From the NCBI GenBank assembly GCA_017480265.1, contig JAFVAZ010000006.1:1-7090 (forward strand): a DNA stretch of 7,090 nt, given 5' to 3'. The notes under the pieces are model-generated. The model was not told the DNA's origin. It saw nothing but the letters and a program-made list of their open reading frames with translations, and searched no databases. Origin of the DNA: Clostridia bacterium. GTDB taxonomy: Bacteria; Bacillota; Clostridia; Oscillospirales; Acutalibacteraceae. Positions 1 through 6,361 of the stretch are shown here, in pieces. A program made the position numbers and the translations under genes. Position 1 is the first letter of the stretch. Every line of letters begins with the position of its first letter.

Positions 1-389
1 GAGAATATGCTTTATTGCCGGAAATAAAAGAACTTTTGCTAAAAATCAAAAGCGAACAAGATTCATACAAGAAGCTCTTCAAAAAAGAATACAAAAAGAA
101 TAATTACGTATTTACTCAGAAAGATGGACGACCGTACCAACCTAATTACGTTTTCATAGAATTTAAAAAAGTCTTAGCAAAAAATAATTTCCCCAAAATG
201 CGATTCCATGATTTAAGGCATAGTTGTGCAAGTATTTTATATGATAAAAATTGGCAACTAAAAGACATCCAAACGTGGCTTGGGCACTCTGATATTCAAA
301 CTACAGGTAATATTTACACTCATATTTCTAAATCGAGAAAAGAACTTCTTGCTAAAGATCTTGAAAATACTTTTACATTCGCTCTTTGA
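1..389 (+). CDS. Tyrosine recombinase (integrase), C-terminal catalytic part; 5' end outside window
   Basis: This is the end of a phage or conjugative-element integrase of the tyrosine recombinase family, which cuts and rejoins DNA at attachment sites through a phosphotyrosine link. The open frame runs in from the left edge (first full codon at position 3, no stop), so the start and the first catalytic Arg lie outside; about 128 residues are visible. Visible catalytic features are the beta-hairpin region FTQKDGRPY (candidate active-site Lys), the HDLRHS motif (His and second Arg, about visible residues 69-72), the GHSDIQTT motif (His at about 95) and the nucleophile in NIYTH (Tyr at about 105). 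The downstream tail is typical. The DNA is roughly one-third GC by eye, lower than the hydrogenase genes, which fits horizontal acquisition. It converges with hydA. An internal TTG at 15 is not a credible start. The family call is secure; the type of element is not. Confidence 0.9.
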   Translation, partial: EYALLPEIKELLLKIKSEQDSYKKLFKKEYKKNNYVFTQKDGRPYQPNYVFIEFKKVLAKNNFPKMRFHDLRHSCASILYDKNWQLKDIQTWLGHSDIQTTGNIYTHISKSRKELLAKDLENTFTFAL

Positions 390-414
390 AAAACATCGAA
401 ACGTTTTATTGACT

Positions 415-436
415 AAATGGTAGACAAATGGTAGAC
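415..436. repeat. Exact 11-bp tandem direct repeat after the integrase stop
   Basis: The unit AAATGGTAGAC occurs twice head-to-tail (415-425 and 426-436), followed by another AAA. It begins 25 bp after the integrase stop codon. Short direct repeats in this position are known near integrase genes of phages and Tn916-like elements, where the N-terminal arm-binding domain of the integrase contacts them. I infer the same role here. The position and exact repetition are seen; the binding function is not proven. Confidence 0.6.
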
Positions 437-491
437 AAACTCACTTTTTAGAAAAAAACTTAAAATCATTCAAACACTATAAACCCAATAA

Positions 492-538
492 CAATGCGGA
501 TTACAAGAGTTTAACTAATAGTTAAATTTACAGCATTG
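492..538. repeat. Nested inverted repeat in the integrase-hydA spacer
   Basis: An inner perfect inverted repeat, TTTAACT-AAT-AGTTAAA (510-526), sits inside an outer pair, CAATGC (492-497) and GCATTG (533-538). The flanks between the two levels are unequal (12 and 6 nt). There is no T-run directly after it on either strand, so it is not a convincing intrinsic terminator. It could be part of the element's attachment region or chance pairing in AT-rich DNA. The rest of 390-621 holds no gene, tRNA or clear terminator that I can see. Confidence 0.35.
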
Positions 539-621
539 AATATTTATTTTGTCGATATATAAAGCTATTTTTCTCTTTTTAGAGTGTGATTTATTACTGC
601 TAATCATAGCGCCACATAGGA

Positions 622-2379
622 TTAAAATTTACTTCTCTTAGTATACTTTGTGTGCAAGATTTTGTGAGCTTGTCGGCTGCAAGGCTCCCCCAAGAAAGTT
701 TCGTATATTACCTTGATAGTAGGGTTTTCGTGAGATTTTCTGAGTGGTAAATTTTTATCCTCTTCATAGAGCCCCTTTGCACGTGTAGCTTTTAGATCAG
801 CAAAGTTCCGCACACCAGATGGTTGTATCGGTTGCCCACCTCCGTTTACGCACCCACCGGGACAAGACATTACCTCTATGAAATGATACTCACATTCGCC
901 AGCTTTAACTTTATCCAATATTTTAACTGCATTGCTAAGACCACTGACCACAGCTACTTTAATGTTCTCTCCGCCTATCTTGTAGGTAGCTTCTTTGATC
1001 GCATCCGTCCCGCGAATCTCCTTGTATTCTATGTTGCGTTGAGGTCCCCCTGATAAAATATCGCTAGCAGTACGAAGAGCGGCCTCCATCACGCCACCAG
1101 TAGTGCCAAAAATAGTCCCTGCTCCGGTAGAAACGCCAAGCAACGGGTCGAAGTCTTCATCTGCAAGGTTCTTAAAGTCAATGCATGCGCTTTTTATCAT
1201 TCTGACGAGTTCTCTTGTAGTCAAAGTATAATCTGTATCTGGGCTACCCGCTGCGCTTTGATATTCCCTGGCGATCTCAAATTTTTTAGCGGTGCAAGGC
1301 ATCACGCTGACCACTACAATATTTTTCGCATCAAGGTTATGTTTTTCTGCATACCAAGTCTTTATGATAGCTCCTAGCATCTGTTGCGGAGATTTACAGG
1401 TGGATAAATTCTCCAGGAGCTCCGGATAATAATGCTCACAAAATTTTACCCAGCCAGGGCAGCATGATGTAATCATTGGCAGCGTGCCGTTGTTTTTTAT
1501 TCTGTTCACAAATTCGTTAGCTTCTTCTACTATTGTCATATCTGCGCCAAAGTCCGTATCGAAGACTTTATCAAACCCCAGCCGCCTTAAAGCCGAGACC
1601 ATCTTACCCTTAACATTGGCGCCTATATTTAGCCCGAAGCTTTCGCCCAAGGAGACACGGATAGAAGGTGCAGTATGGACGACGACTACTTTTTGAGGGT
1701 TATTTATAGCTTCCATCACCGCGCCGCAACTATCCCGTTCCCTCAGGGCGCCTGTAGGACAATTAACTATACATTGACCGCAAGAGATGCAAGGGACTTC
1801 ATTGAGATCCTTCTCAAATGCACACCCTATCTGCGTATCGAATCCACGATTATTTGCTCCGATAACCGCTACGTGCTGATTTTTGCAGGCTGCTTCGCAC
1901 CTCCTGCACAGGATGCACTTGCTATTATCTCTGATAAGGTGGAGAGTAGAGCAATCTTGCCTATATTTAGGCATCGCACCTTTATATCTGTTTTCGTCCT
2001 CTACGCCGAATTGTTTACACAAGGCTTGCAGTTCGCATTCACCACTGCGGACGCAAGAAAGGCAGTCTTTTCTGTGAGTAGATAGCAGCAACTCTAGCGT
2101 AGTTTTTCGAGAAGCTTTTACTCTAGGAGAATTTGTGAGGATCTCCATACCTTCCTCTACCGGAGTGACGCAAGACGCTACAAGGTTTTTGGTGCCTTTC
2201 ACTTCCACTATGCAGATCCGGCATGCACCTATCTCATTCATACCTTTAAGGTAGCAGAGCGTTGGGATATTTACCCCGATCTCTTTTGTCGCCTCCAGTA
2301 TACTTTGACCTTCTTTCGCCTTTGCAGCTATATTATTTATTTTTATATTTATAGTTTTTTCTGCTTGATTTTTCTCCAT
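622..2379 (-). CDS. hydA: [FeFe]-hydrogenase catalytic subunit of the NADH-linked HydABC complex
   Basis: HydA (also called HndD) reduces protons to H2, or oxidises H2, at the H-cluster in the cytoplasm and exchanges electrons with HydB and ferredoxin. At 585 aa it matches the length of clostridial trimeric-type subunits. Domains in order: plant-type [2Fe-2S] (C42, C53, C56, C70); His-ligated [4Fe-4S] (H102, C106, C109, C115); a two-cluster ferredoxin domain (C155/158/161/165 and C197/200/203/207); then the H-domain with all three signatures, TSCCPGW (305-310, proton-path C306 and ligand C307), MPCTAKKFE (360-368, ligand C362) and EVMSCPGGCVNGGGQP (502-517, ligands C506 and C510). Nothing essential is missing. 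The C-terminus (LHTKYTKRSKF) is intact. The ATG is preceded by GGGGAG at 10 nt, and the gene follows hydB after 33 nt, so it is last in the operon. No maturase genes (hydE, hydF, hydG) lie in the window. Identity as a hydrogenase is secure; bifurcation is inferred from the partners. Confidence 0.97.
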   Translation of the reverse strand: MEKNQAEKTINIKINNIAAKAKEGQSILEATKEIGVNIPTLCYLKGMNEIGACRICIVEVKGTKNLVASCVTPVEEGMEILTNSPRVKASRKTTLELLLSTHRKDCLSCVRSGECELQALCKQFGVEDENRYKGAMPKYRQDCSTLHLIRDNSKCILCRRCEAACKNQHVAVIGANNRGFDTQIGCAFEKDLNEVPCISCGQCIVNCPTGALRERDSCGAVMEAINNPQKVVVVHTAPSIRVSLGESFGLNIGANVKGKMVSALRRLGFDKVFDTDFGADMTIVEEANEFVNRIKNNGTLPMITSCCPGWVKFCEHYYPELLENLSTCKSPQQMLGAIIKTWYAEKHNLDAKNIVVVSVMPCTAKKFEIAREYQSAAGSPDTDYTLTTRELVRMIKSACIDFKNLADEDFDPLLGVSTGAGTIFGTTGGVMEAALRTASDILSGGPQRNIEYKEIRGTDAIKEATYKIGGENIKVAVVSGLSNAVKILDKVKAGECEYHFIEVMSCPGGCVNGGGQPIQPSGVRNFADLKATRAKGLYEEDKNLPLRKSHENPTIKVIYETFLGEPCSRQAHKILHTKYTKRSKF

Positions 2380-2412
2380 TTAAGCACAACTCCCCATATT
2401 ACAGTACCGTAC

Positions 2413-4194
2413 TTATTCTTTTGTTATAGCGTTAAATTTGCAAGTCTTATAGCAAGCGCCACACTTTATGCATTTGGCGGGGTCAATTTTAAATTTACGA
2501 CCCACTTCGCCAGATATGGCATTCACCGGGCAGACCTTGGAGCAAGCTGAGCACCCCACGCATTTTTGTGGGTCTATTGCATACTTAGTCATAGCTTTGC
2601 ATACACCCGCTCGGCAGCGGTGTTCCTCTATATGTTCAATGTATTCTTCTCTAAAATACCTCAGTGTAGACAAAACAGGGTTCGGAGCGGTTTGCCCCAG
2701 TCCGCACAAGGAGGTCTCTTCTATATAGTGGCAAAGATCTTCCATTTCAGCGAGCTTCTCCATAGTAGCTTTGCCCTCAGAGATATCCTGGAGCATCTCT
2801 AGGAGGCGCTTGGTCCCTACCCTGCAAGGAGTACATTTGCCACAAGATTCATCCACGGTAAATTCTAGGAAAAACTTAGCGATATCCACCATGCAAGTAG
2901 ATTCATCCATGATGATAAGACCGCCGGAACCGATCATGGATCCTATTTCAAGTAAATTATCGTAATCCATCTTGATATCTAAGTGACTCTGTGGGATGCA
3001 GCCACCGGAAGGCCCGCCTGTTTGAGCTGCCTTGAATTTCTTGCCATCTGGGATGCCACCGCCGATCTCTTCTACTATTTCCCGCAGAGTGGTTCCCATG
3101 GGGATCTCTACTAATCCGGTGCGGTTTATCTTGCCGCCGAGGGCAAATACTTTCGTGCCTTTTGATCTTTCTGTCCCAATGGAACTAAACCAATCCGCTC
3201 CATTTAAGATGATTTTCGGGACGTTAGCGTAAGTTTCTACATTATTTAGGACGGTAGGCGCCCCAAAAAGTCCCCTCAATGTCGGGAAAGGTGGCCTAGG
3301 TCTCGGTTCGCCCCTTTTGCCTTCTATAGAAGCCATCAGAGCTGTCTCTTCTCCACATACGAAGGCTCCCGCCCCAAGCCTTATTTCTAGGTCGAAATCG
3401 AACCCTGAAGATAAGATATCCTTGCCCAATAAACCATACTCATAAGCCTGTCTCAGCGCAATCTGTAGACGGTGCACAGCCACAGGGTATTCTGCCCGCA
3501 CATAGATATACCCCTGAGAAGCACCTATAGCATATCCGGCTATAGCCATGGCTTCCAGCACTACGTGTGGGTCCCCCTCCAAGAGAGAGCGATCCATAAA
3601 GGCTCCCGGATCTCCTTCATCGGCATTGCAGCATACGTACTTTTGCTTAGATTTTTCTTTTGCAGCTAGCTCCCATTTTTCTCCAGTCAAAAAGCCACCG
3701 CCGCCTCTTCCCCTTAAGCCAGAGCCTTTGATGGTCTCTATGACGTCCATAGGAGTAAGTTCCGTCAGTACTTTATTTAGAGCAAAGTATCCGTCCATCG
3801 CGATGTATTCTTCGATATTTTCAGGGCAGATCACGCCGCAGTTTTTAAGTGCTACCCGCATTTGTTTTTTGTAAAATGGCGTATCATAAAGAGAAGTAAT
3901 TTTGTCGCCCGAGATGGTATCTTTGCTGAGTAGTTTCTTTGCAGGTTCCCCGGACACTAAGTGCTTTTGGACGATTTCCGGGATGTTTTCGGGGTTTACT
4001 TGACTATAAAAATAACCGCCAGGATAAACTATCATTATAGGGCCGAGTTCGCACAGACCAAAGCAGCCGGTTTTAACTACGTTGACGGTACCTTCTAGCT
4101 CATGCTTTTTTATTTCATCCTGCAGAGTATCTATAATCTTTTGGCTGCCGGAAGATGTGCACCCAGTCCCGCCACAAACTAAGACGCTATACAT
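2413..4194 (-). CDS. hydB: NADH-binding FMN/Fe-S subunit of the [FeFe]-hydrogenase (NuoF-like)
   Basis: HydB (HndC) binds NAD(H) and FMN and is where electrons are thought to split between NAD and ferredoxin in bifurcating hydrogenases. Its 593 residues show an N-terminal thioredoxin-like [2Fe-2S] domain (C7, C12, C44, C48); a NuoF core with GLRGRGGGGF (159-168), NADEGDPGAF (190-199) and GAGAFVCGEETAL (274-286) for FMN and NADH; a [4Fe-4S] site ESCGKCTPC plus C497; and a C-terminal two-cluster ferredoxin domain (C545/548/551/555 and C575/578/581/585). This extra domain separates HydB-type proteins from plain complex I NuoF. A His-Cys pair region (H525, C527, C532) just before it may hold a further metal, as reported for related complexes. 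The start ATG has AAGGAG 7 nt upstream, placed directly after the stop of the small upstream ORF, so coupled translation is plausible. No lesions are seen. Confidence 0.96.
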   Translation of the reverse strand: MYSVLVCGGTGCTSSGSQKIIDTLQDEIKKHELEGTVNVVKTGCFGLCELGPIMIVYPGGYFYSQVNPENIPEIVQKHLVSGEPAKKLLSKDTISGDKITSLYDTPFYKKQMRVALKNCGVICPENIEEYIAMDGYFALNKVLTELTPMDVIETIKGSGLRGRGGGGFLTGEKWELAAKEKSKQKYVCCNADEGDPGAFMDRSLLEGDPHVVLEAMAIAGYAIGASQGYIYVRAEYPVAVHRLQIALRQAYEYGLLGKDILSSGFDFDLEIRLGAGAFVCGEETALMASIEGKRGEPRPRPPFPTLRGLFGAPTVLNNVETYANVPKIILNGADWFSSIGTERSKGTKVFALGGKINRTGLVEIPMGTTLREIVEEIGGGIPDGKKFKAAQTGGPSGGCIPQSHLDIKMDYDNLLEIGSMIGSGGLIIMDESTCMVDIAKFFLEFTVDESCGKCTPCRVGTKRLLEMLQDISEGKATMEKLAEMEDLCHYIEETSLCGLGQTAPNPVLSTLRYFREEYIEHIEEHRCRAGVCKAMTKYAIDPQKCVGCSACSKVCPVNAISGEVGRKFKIDPAKCIKCGACYKTCKFNAITKE

Positions 4195-4210
4195 AAAAAG
4201 GCTCCTTCTA

Positions 4211-4318
4211 TTATTTATTTTTATTTTCCGCTTTTTTGCTATACTTTAAACGCAATTCCACTATGGGAAGGATTTTATCCTTTATTTTTATAAGGTCTGC
4301 TATCGTTTTAATTTTCAT
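4211..4318 (-). CDS. 35-aa ORF resembling the N-terminus of HndB; probable hndB remnant or micro-protein
   Basis: This small ORF lies between hydC and hydB, 49 nt after hydC and 16 nt before hydB, on the same strand. It begins with ATG, has GGGAGAG 8 nt upstream, and ends with TAA. The product starts MKIKTIADLIKIKDKILP and is Lys/Ile/Leu-rich, with one probable amphipathic helix and a basic tail (KKAENKNK). It has no cysteine, signal peptide or membrane segment. In hnd-type operons a protein of roughly 120 residues, HndB ([2Fe-2S], thioredoxin-like), is encoded at this place. From memory, such proteins begin with a similar Lys-rich helix ending in an 'ELR'-like stretch, followed by the cysteine-bearing domain. 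Here the ORF stops where that domain should begin, which suggests an internal deletion that kept the start and ribosome binding site. It could instead be translated as a short peptide or serve only to couple translation into hydB. The ORF and its signals are seen; the homology is inferred. Confidence 0.55.
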   Translation of the reverse strand: MKIKTIADLIKIKDKILPIVELRLKYSKKAENKNK

Positions 4319-4326
4319 TCAAGAAT

Positions 4327-4333
4327 CTCTCCC
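4327..4333 (-). promoter_or_regulatory. Ribosome binding site of the 35-codon ORF
   Basis: GGGAGAG on the minus strand, 8 nt before the ATG at 4318. It is the main evidence that this very short frame is, or recently was, a translated gene, because a chance ORF in the hydC-hydB gap would not be expected to carry a well-spaced site. Confidence 0.55.
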
Positions 4334-4367
4334 ATCGTTAAGTATATAATAAAAGCGCGCTAATGAC

Positions 4368-4862
4368 CTACATGTATTTTTTTAGAATATCTTCGACCGC
4401 GTCAGGCTTTAAGCGGCTATATACATCATCGTTGATAGTCATAACAGGTGCCAAACCGCAAGCTCCGATGCACCTACAAGATGTGAGTGAAAATTTACCG
4501 TCTGTAGTACATTCTTCTGTGTCTATATGGAGGATGGAGCGTACCTTTTCTAGGATTTTATCAGATCCTTTCACATAGCACGCTGTACCCAAGCATACCG
4601 AGACCTCGTATTTTCCCCTAGGGGATAAAGAAAACTGAGAATAAAAAGTAGCAATGCTAAAAATCTCCCGAAGCGGCAGATCTAGCCTATCTGCGATTAT
4701 TGTTTGTACTTCTATAGGTAAATACCCGTATATATTTTGTGCCTCTTGCAAGATCGGCATCACTGCGCCGGGCAGCTCCTTATACTTATTGATAACTCCC
4801 AAAAGTTTTGCCTCTTGCTCTTTAGTTCCCTTAAATTTAACACTGCTTATTTTTTTCTTCAT
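4368..4862 (-). CDS. hydC: [2Fe-2S] NuoE-like subunit of the [FeFe]-hydrogenase
   Basis: HydC (HndA) is the 24-kDa NuoE-like electron carrier that docks next to the flavin subunit HydB. At 164 aa it has the family's usual length: an N-terminal helical part (about 1-80, including the conserved ATFYSQF, 71-77) and a thioredoxin-like C-terminal domain binding one [2Fe-2S] cluster through C90 and C95 (CLGTAC) and C131 and C135 (CIGAC). C129 is an extra nearby cysteine. It is the first gene of the operon. The ATG is preceded by a near-ideal AAAGGAGG with 6 nt spacing, stronger than the other sites here. The order hydC, small ORF, hydB, hydA matches hndA-hndB-hndC-hndD. The subunit family also occurs in NADH dehydrogenases and formate dehydrogenases, but the adjacent hydA fixes the assignment. 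Confidence 0.95.
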   Translation of the reverse strand: MKKKISSVKFKGTKEQEAKLLGVINKYKELPGAVMPILQEAQNIYGYLPIEVQTIIADRLDLPLREIFSIATFYSQFSLSPRGKYEVSVCLGTACYVKGSDKILEKVRSILHIDTEECTTDGKFSLTSCRCIGACGLAPVMTINDDVYSRLKPDAVEDILKKYM

Positions 4863-4924
4863 TTAGCGCCTCCTTTTATATCAAAGGATTCATTTTAATT
4901 TTATCGCCTTATAATATAATTTTT

Positions 4925-4953
4925 ATTATAAATTATTTCATATATGAAATCCA
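4925..4953 (-). promoter_or_regulatory. Candidate sigma-A promoter of the hydrogenase operon
   Basis: On the minus strand a perfect TATAAT -10 box (4925-4930) lies 17 bp from a weak -35 box, TGGATT (4948-4953, 3 of 6 matches to TTGACA). Transcription would begin near 4918, giving a leader of about 56 nt before hydC. The position just after the serS terminator and before the first operon gene makes sense. The weak -35 and the overlapping palindrome suggest regulation. The region is AT-rich, so other -10-like sequences exist (for example around 4911-4920). Confidence 0.5.
4935..4950. promoter_or_regulatory. Perfect 16-bp palindrome, candidate operator
   Basis: ATTTCATATATGAAAT is identical on both strands. 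It fills most of the spacer of the candidate hydC promoter and touches its -35 box, a usual place for a repressor site. It does not fit the Rex consensus I know (TTGTTAA...TTAACAA), although a redox regulator would make biological sense. The regulator is unknown. Confidence 0.45.
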
Positions 4954-4965
4954 GATGCCGGCAAC

Positions 4966-5017
4966 AAAAAAAGTATAGCATTATTATTAGCTTTTTAGCC
5001 AATAAATTACTATACTT
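4966..5017 (-). terminator. Intrinsic terminator of serS (two-stage hairpin plus U-tract)
   Basis: On the minus strand AAGTATAG (5010-5017) pairs with CTATACTT (4971-4978). Inside it TTATTGGCT pairs with AGCTAATAA around an AAAA loop, with one G-U wobble and a small internal loop between the two stems. A run of Ts follows directly (4966-4970 plus the last stem bases). The wobble pairs in minus-strand RNA but would be an A-C mismatch in plus-strand RNA, and the T-run is only on the minus side, so it ends serS/parB transcription and separates it from the hydrogenase operon. Confidence 0.8.
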
Positions 5018-5047
5018 CTTAGGGGATTTTTTATTTTGTAAGGTACG

Positions 5048-6322
5048 TCAGTCTACATCGATTTTATTCACGCCCATGTAGTCTTGCAATATTTCTGGGA
5101 TAGTGACGGAGCCATCTGCATTTTGATAATTTTCCAGGATAGCGGCTACCGTCCTGCCTACTGCCAAACCGGAACCATTTAACGTATGGACTAGCTTTGA
5201 TGAACCTTTCTTTTCGTCTTTGAAGCGGATCATAGACCTTCTTGCTTGATAATCCTCAAAGTTAGAGCAAGATGAAATCTCGACATATCTACCGTAAGAA
5301 GGCATCCATACTTCAATATCGTATGTTTTAGCTGCACTGAAACCTAGGTCGCCACTGCACAAGCATACAACCCGATATGGTAATCTCAAAAGTTGCAGAA
5401 GATTTTCGGCGTCATTGGTGAGCTTTTCCAGTTCATCATAGGAATCCTCAGGGCGAGAGAATTTAACAAGTTCCACTTTATTAAACTGATGCTGACGAAT
5501 CAACCCTCGTGTATCTCTGCCGGCAGACCCAGCCTCAGAGCGAAAGCATGCTGAGTACGCACAGTATTTCTTAGGGAGTTGTGAGCCATCTAAGATTTCA
5601 TCTCTATAATAATTCGTCACAGGGACCTCTGCCGTGGGGATGAGGTAAAAATCTGTACCTTCCACTTTAAAGCCATTGTCAAATTTAGGCAGCTGACCGG
5701 TACCGTAAAGCGACGCCGTATTCGCCATGAAGGGAGGGAATACTTCAGTGTAGCCATTTTTTGTATGTGTATTTAAGAAGAAGTTTACCAGCGACCTTTC
5801 TAACCTTGCACCCAAGCCTTTATAAAAATGAAACCGCGTACCGGTAACCTTTGCTGCTCGTTCAGCGTCCAAGATCCCTAAATTTTTACCTATCTCCCAA
5901 TGAGGCTTAGCTTCAAAGGTGAAGGTCCTGGGGGTTTCCCATTTTCTTATTTCGATATTTTCTGTATCGTCAACGCCAACGGGGACGTCTTTGTTTGGTA
6001 TATTTGGTATAGAGAGCAAAATCTCCCGCTGTTTATTTTCTAACTCTGAAAGCTTTGAATCCTCTGCGGCTATTTTATCAGATAGCACTTTCATTTTGGC
6101 CATGATCTCAGAAATATCTTGTCCTTGTTTTTTTAGCTCGGGGATTTTTTTGTTTGCGGAATTTTGCTCAAACTTCATACTATCTACAGAGGCCGTGAGT
6201 TTGCGCCTATTTTCATCTATTGCTAGAACCTCATCGATCCTATTATCTATATTTTGTCCGCGATTCGCTATAGCCTTTTTCACCATATCAGGGTTTTCCC
6301 TAATTACTCTTATATCTAACAT
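5048..6322 (-). CDS. serS: Seryl-tRNA synthetase
   Basis: A class II aminoacyl-tRNA synthetase that charges tRNA-Ser (and tRNA-Sec where present) with serine, using ATP, in the cytoplasm as a homodimer. The 424 residues are the usual bacterial length. The N-terminal region (about 28-105) is rich in Lys, Glu and Leu and forms the long antiparallel coiled-coil arm that holds the tRNA's variable loop. The catalytic domain has TAEVP (230-234, serine pocket), class II motif 2 with FRSEAGSAGRDTRG (260-273) and motif 3 with GSGLAVGRT (383-391). The start is taken at ATG 6322 (MLDIRV, the conserved family N-terminus). The longer frame from TTG 6340 would place its start on the ribosome binding site. 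It follows parB after 39 nt on the same strand and ends at a clear terminator. No T-box leader is visible in this short gap. Confidence 0.97.
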   Translation of the reverse strand: MLDIRVIRENPDMVKKAIANRGQNIDNRIDEVLAIDENRRKLTASVDSMKFEQNSANKKIPELKKQGQDISEIMAKMKVLSDKIAAEDSKLSELENKQREILLSIPNIPNKDVPVGVDDTENIEIRKWETPRTFTFEAKPHWEIGKNLGILDAERAAKVTGTRFHFYKGLGARLERSLVNFFLNTHTKNGYTEVFPPFMANTASLYGTGQLPKFDNGFKVEGTDFYLIPTAEVPVTNYYRDEILDGSQLPKKYCAYSACFRSEAGSAGRDTRGLIRQHQFNKVELVKFSRPEDSYDELEKLTNDAENLLQLLRLPYRVVCLCSGDLGFSAAKTYDIEVWMPSYGRYVEISSCSNFEDYQARRSMIRFKDEKKGSSKLVHTLNGSGLAVGRTVAAILENYQNADGSVTIPEILQDYMGVNKIDVD

Positions 6323-6330
6323 ACACACAG

Positions 6331-6338
6331 CACCTTCC
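6331..6338 (-). promoter_or_regulatory. Ribosome binding site that fixes the serS start
   Basis: GGAAGGTG on the minus strand, 8 nt before ATG 6322. The alternative upstream TTG (6338-6340) overlaps this site and would add six residues not expected in the family, so the shorter protein is preferred. Confidence 0.7.
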
Positions 6339-6361
6339 AATTAAAATTTAAATAAAAACAT

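Noticed and set aside
15..17. TTG as the start of a short complete integrase
   Set aside because: The frame is open upstream to the window edge and a catalytic Arg box is missing, so the gene is cut by the edge and does not start here.
554..610. CTCTTTTTAGAG and GCTAATCATAGC as hydA terminators
   Set aside because: Stems are only 4 bp, and no T-run follows on the minus strand. I see no convincing hydA terminator within the spacer.
437..621. tRNA or tmRNA 3' end as the integration target
   Set aside because: I looked for a T-loop (GGTTCGAAT-like) and an acceptor stem ending in CCA on both strands and found none.
2403..2413. Short inverted repeat AGTAC-C-GTACT at the hydB-hydA junction
   Set aside because: It has only 5-bp arms with a 1-nt centre and no T-tract, and overlaps the hydB stop codon. 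It is too short to support a terminator or operator call.
823..3874. Several plus-strand open frames of 60-136 codons across the hydrogenase genes
   Set aside because: They lie wholly within hydA and hydB, which have full family motifs on the minus strand. The antisense frames show no recognisable motif or good ribosome binding site.
4935..4950. The palindrome as a parS site for the nearby ParB
   Set aside because: Its TTTCA and TGAAA halves recall parS (TGTTTCACGTGAAACA), but they are separated by four bases (TATA) instead of two (CG), and the outer bases do not match. It also sits inside a promoter. It does not fit a Noc site (spacing six bases instead of four) either.
5919..6344. A 141-codon plus-strand frame opposite the serS coiled-coil region
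   Set aside because: It is Ser/Phe/Ile-rich, as expected from reading a Lys/Glu-rich coiled coil in antisense, and serS is clearly the real gene.
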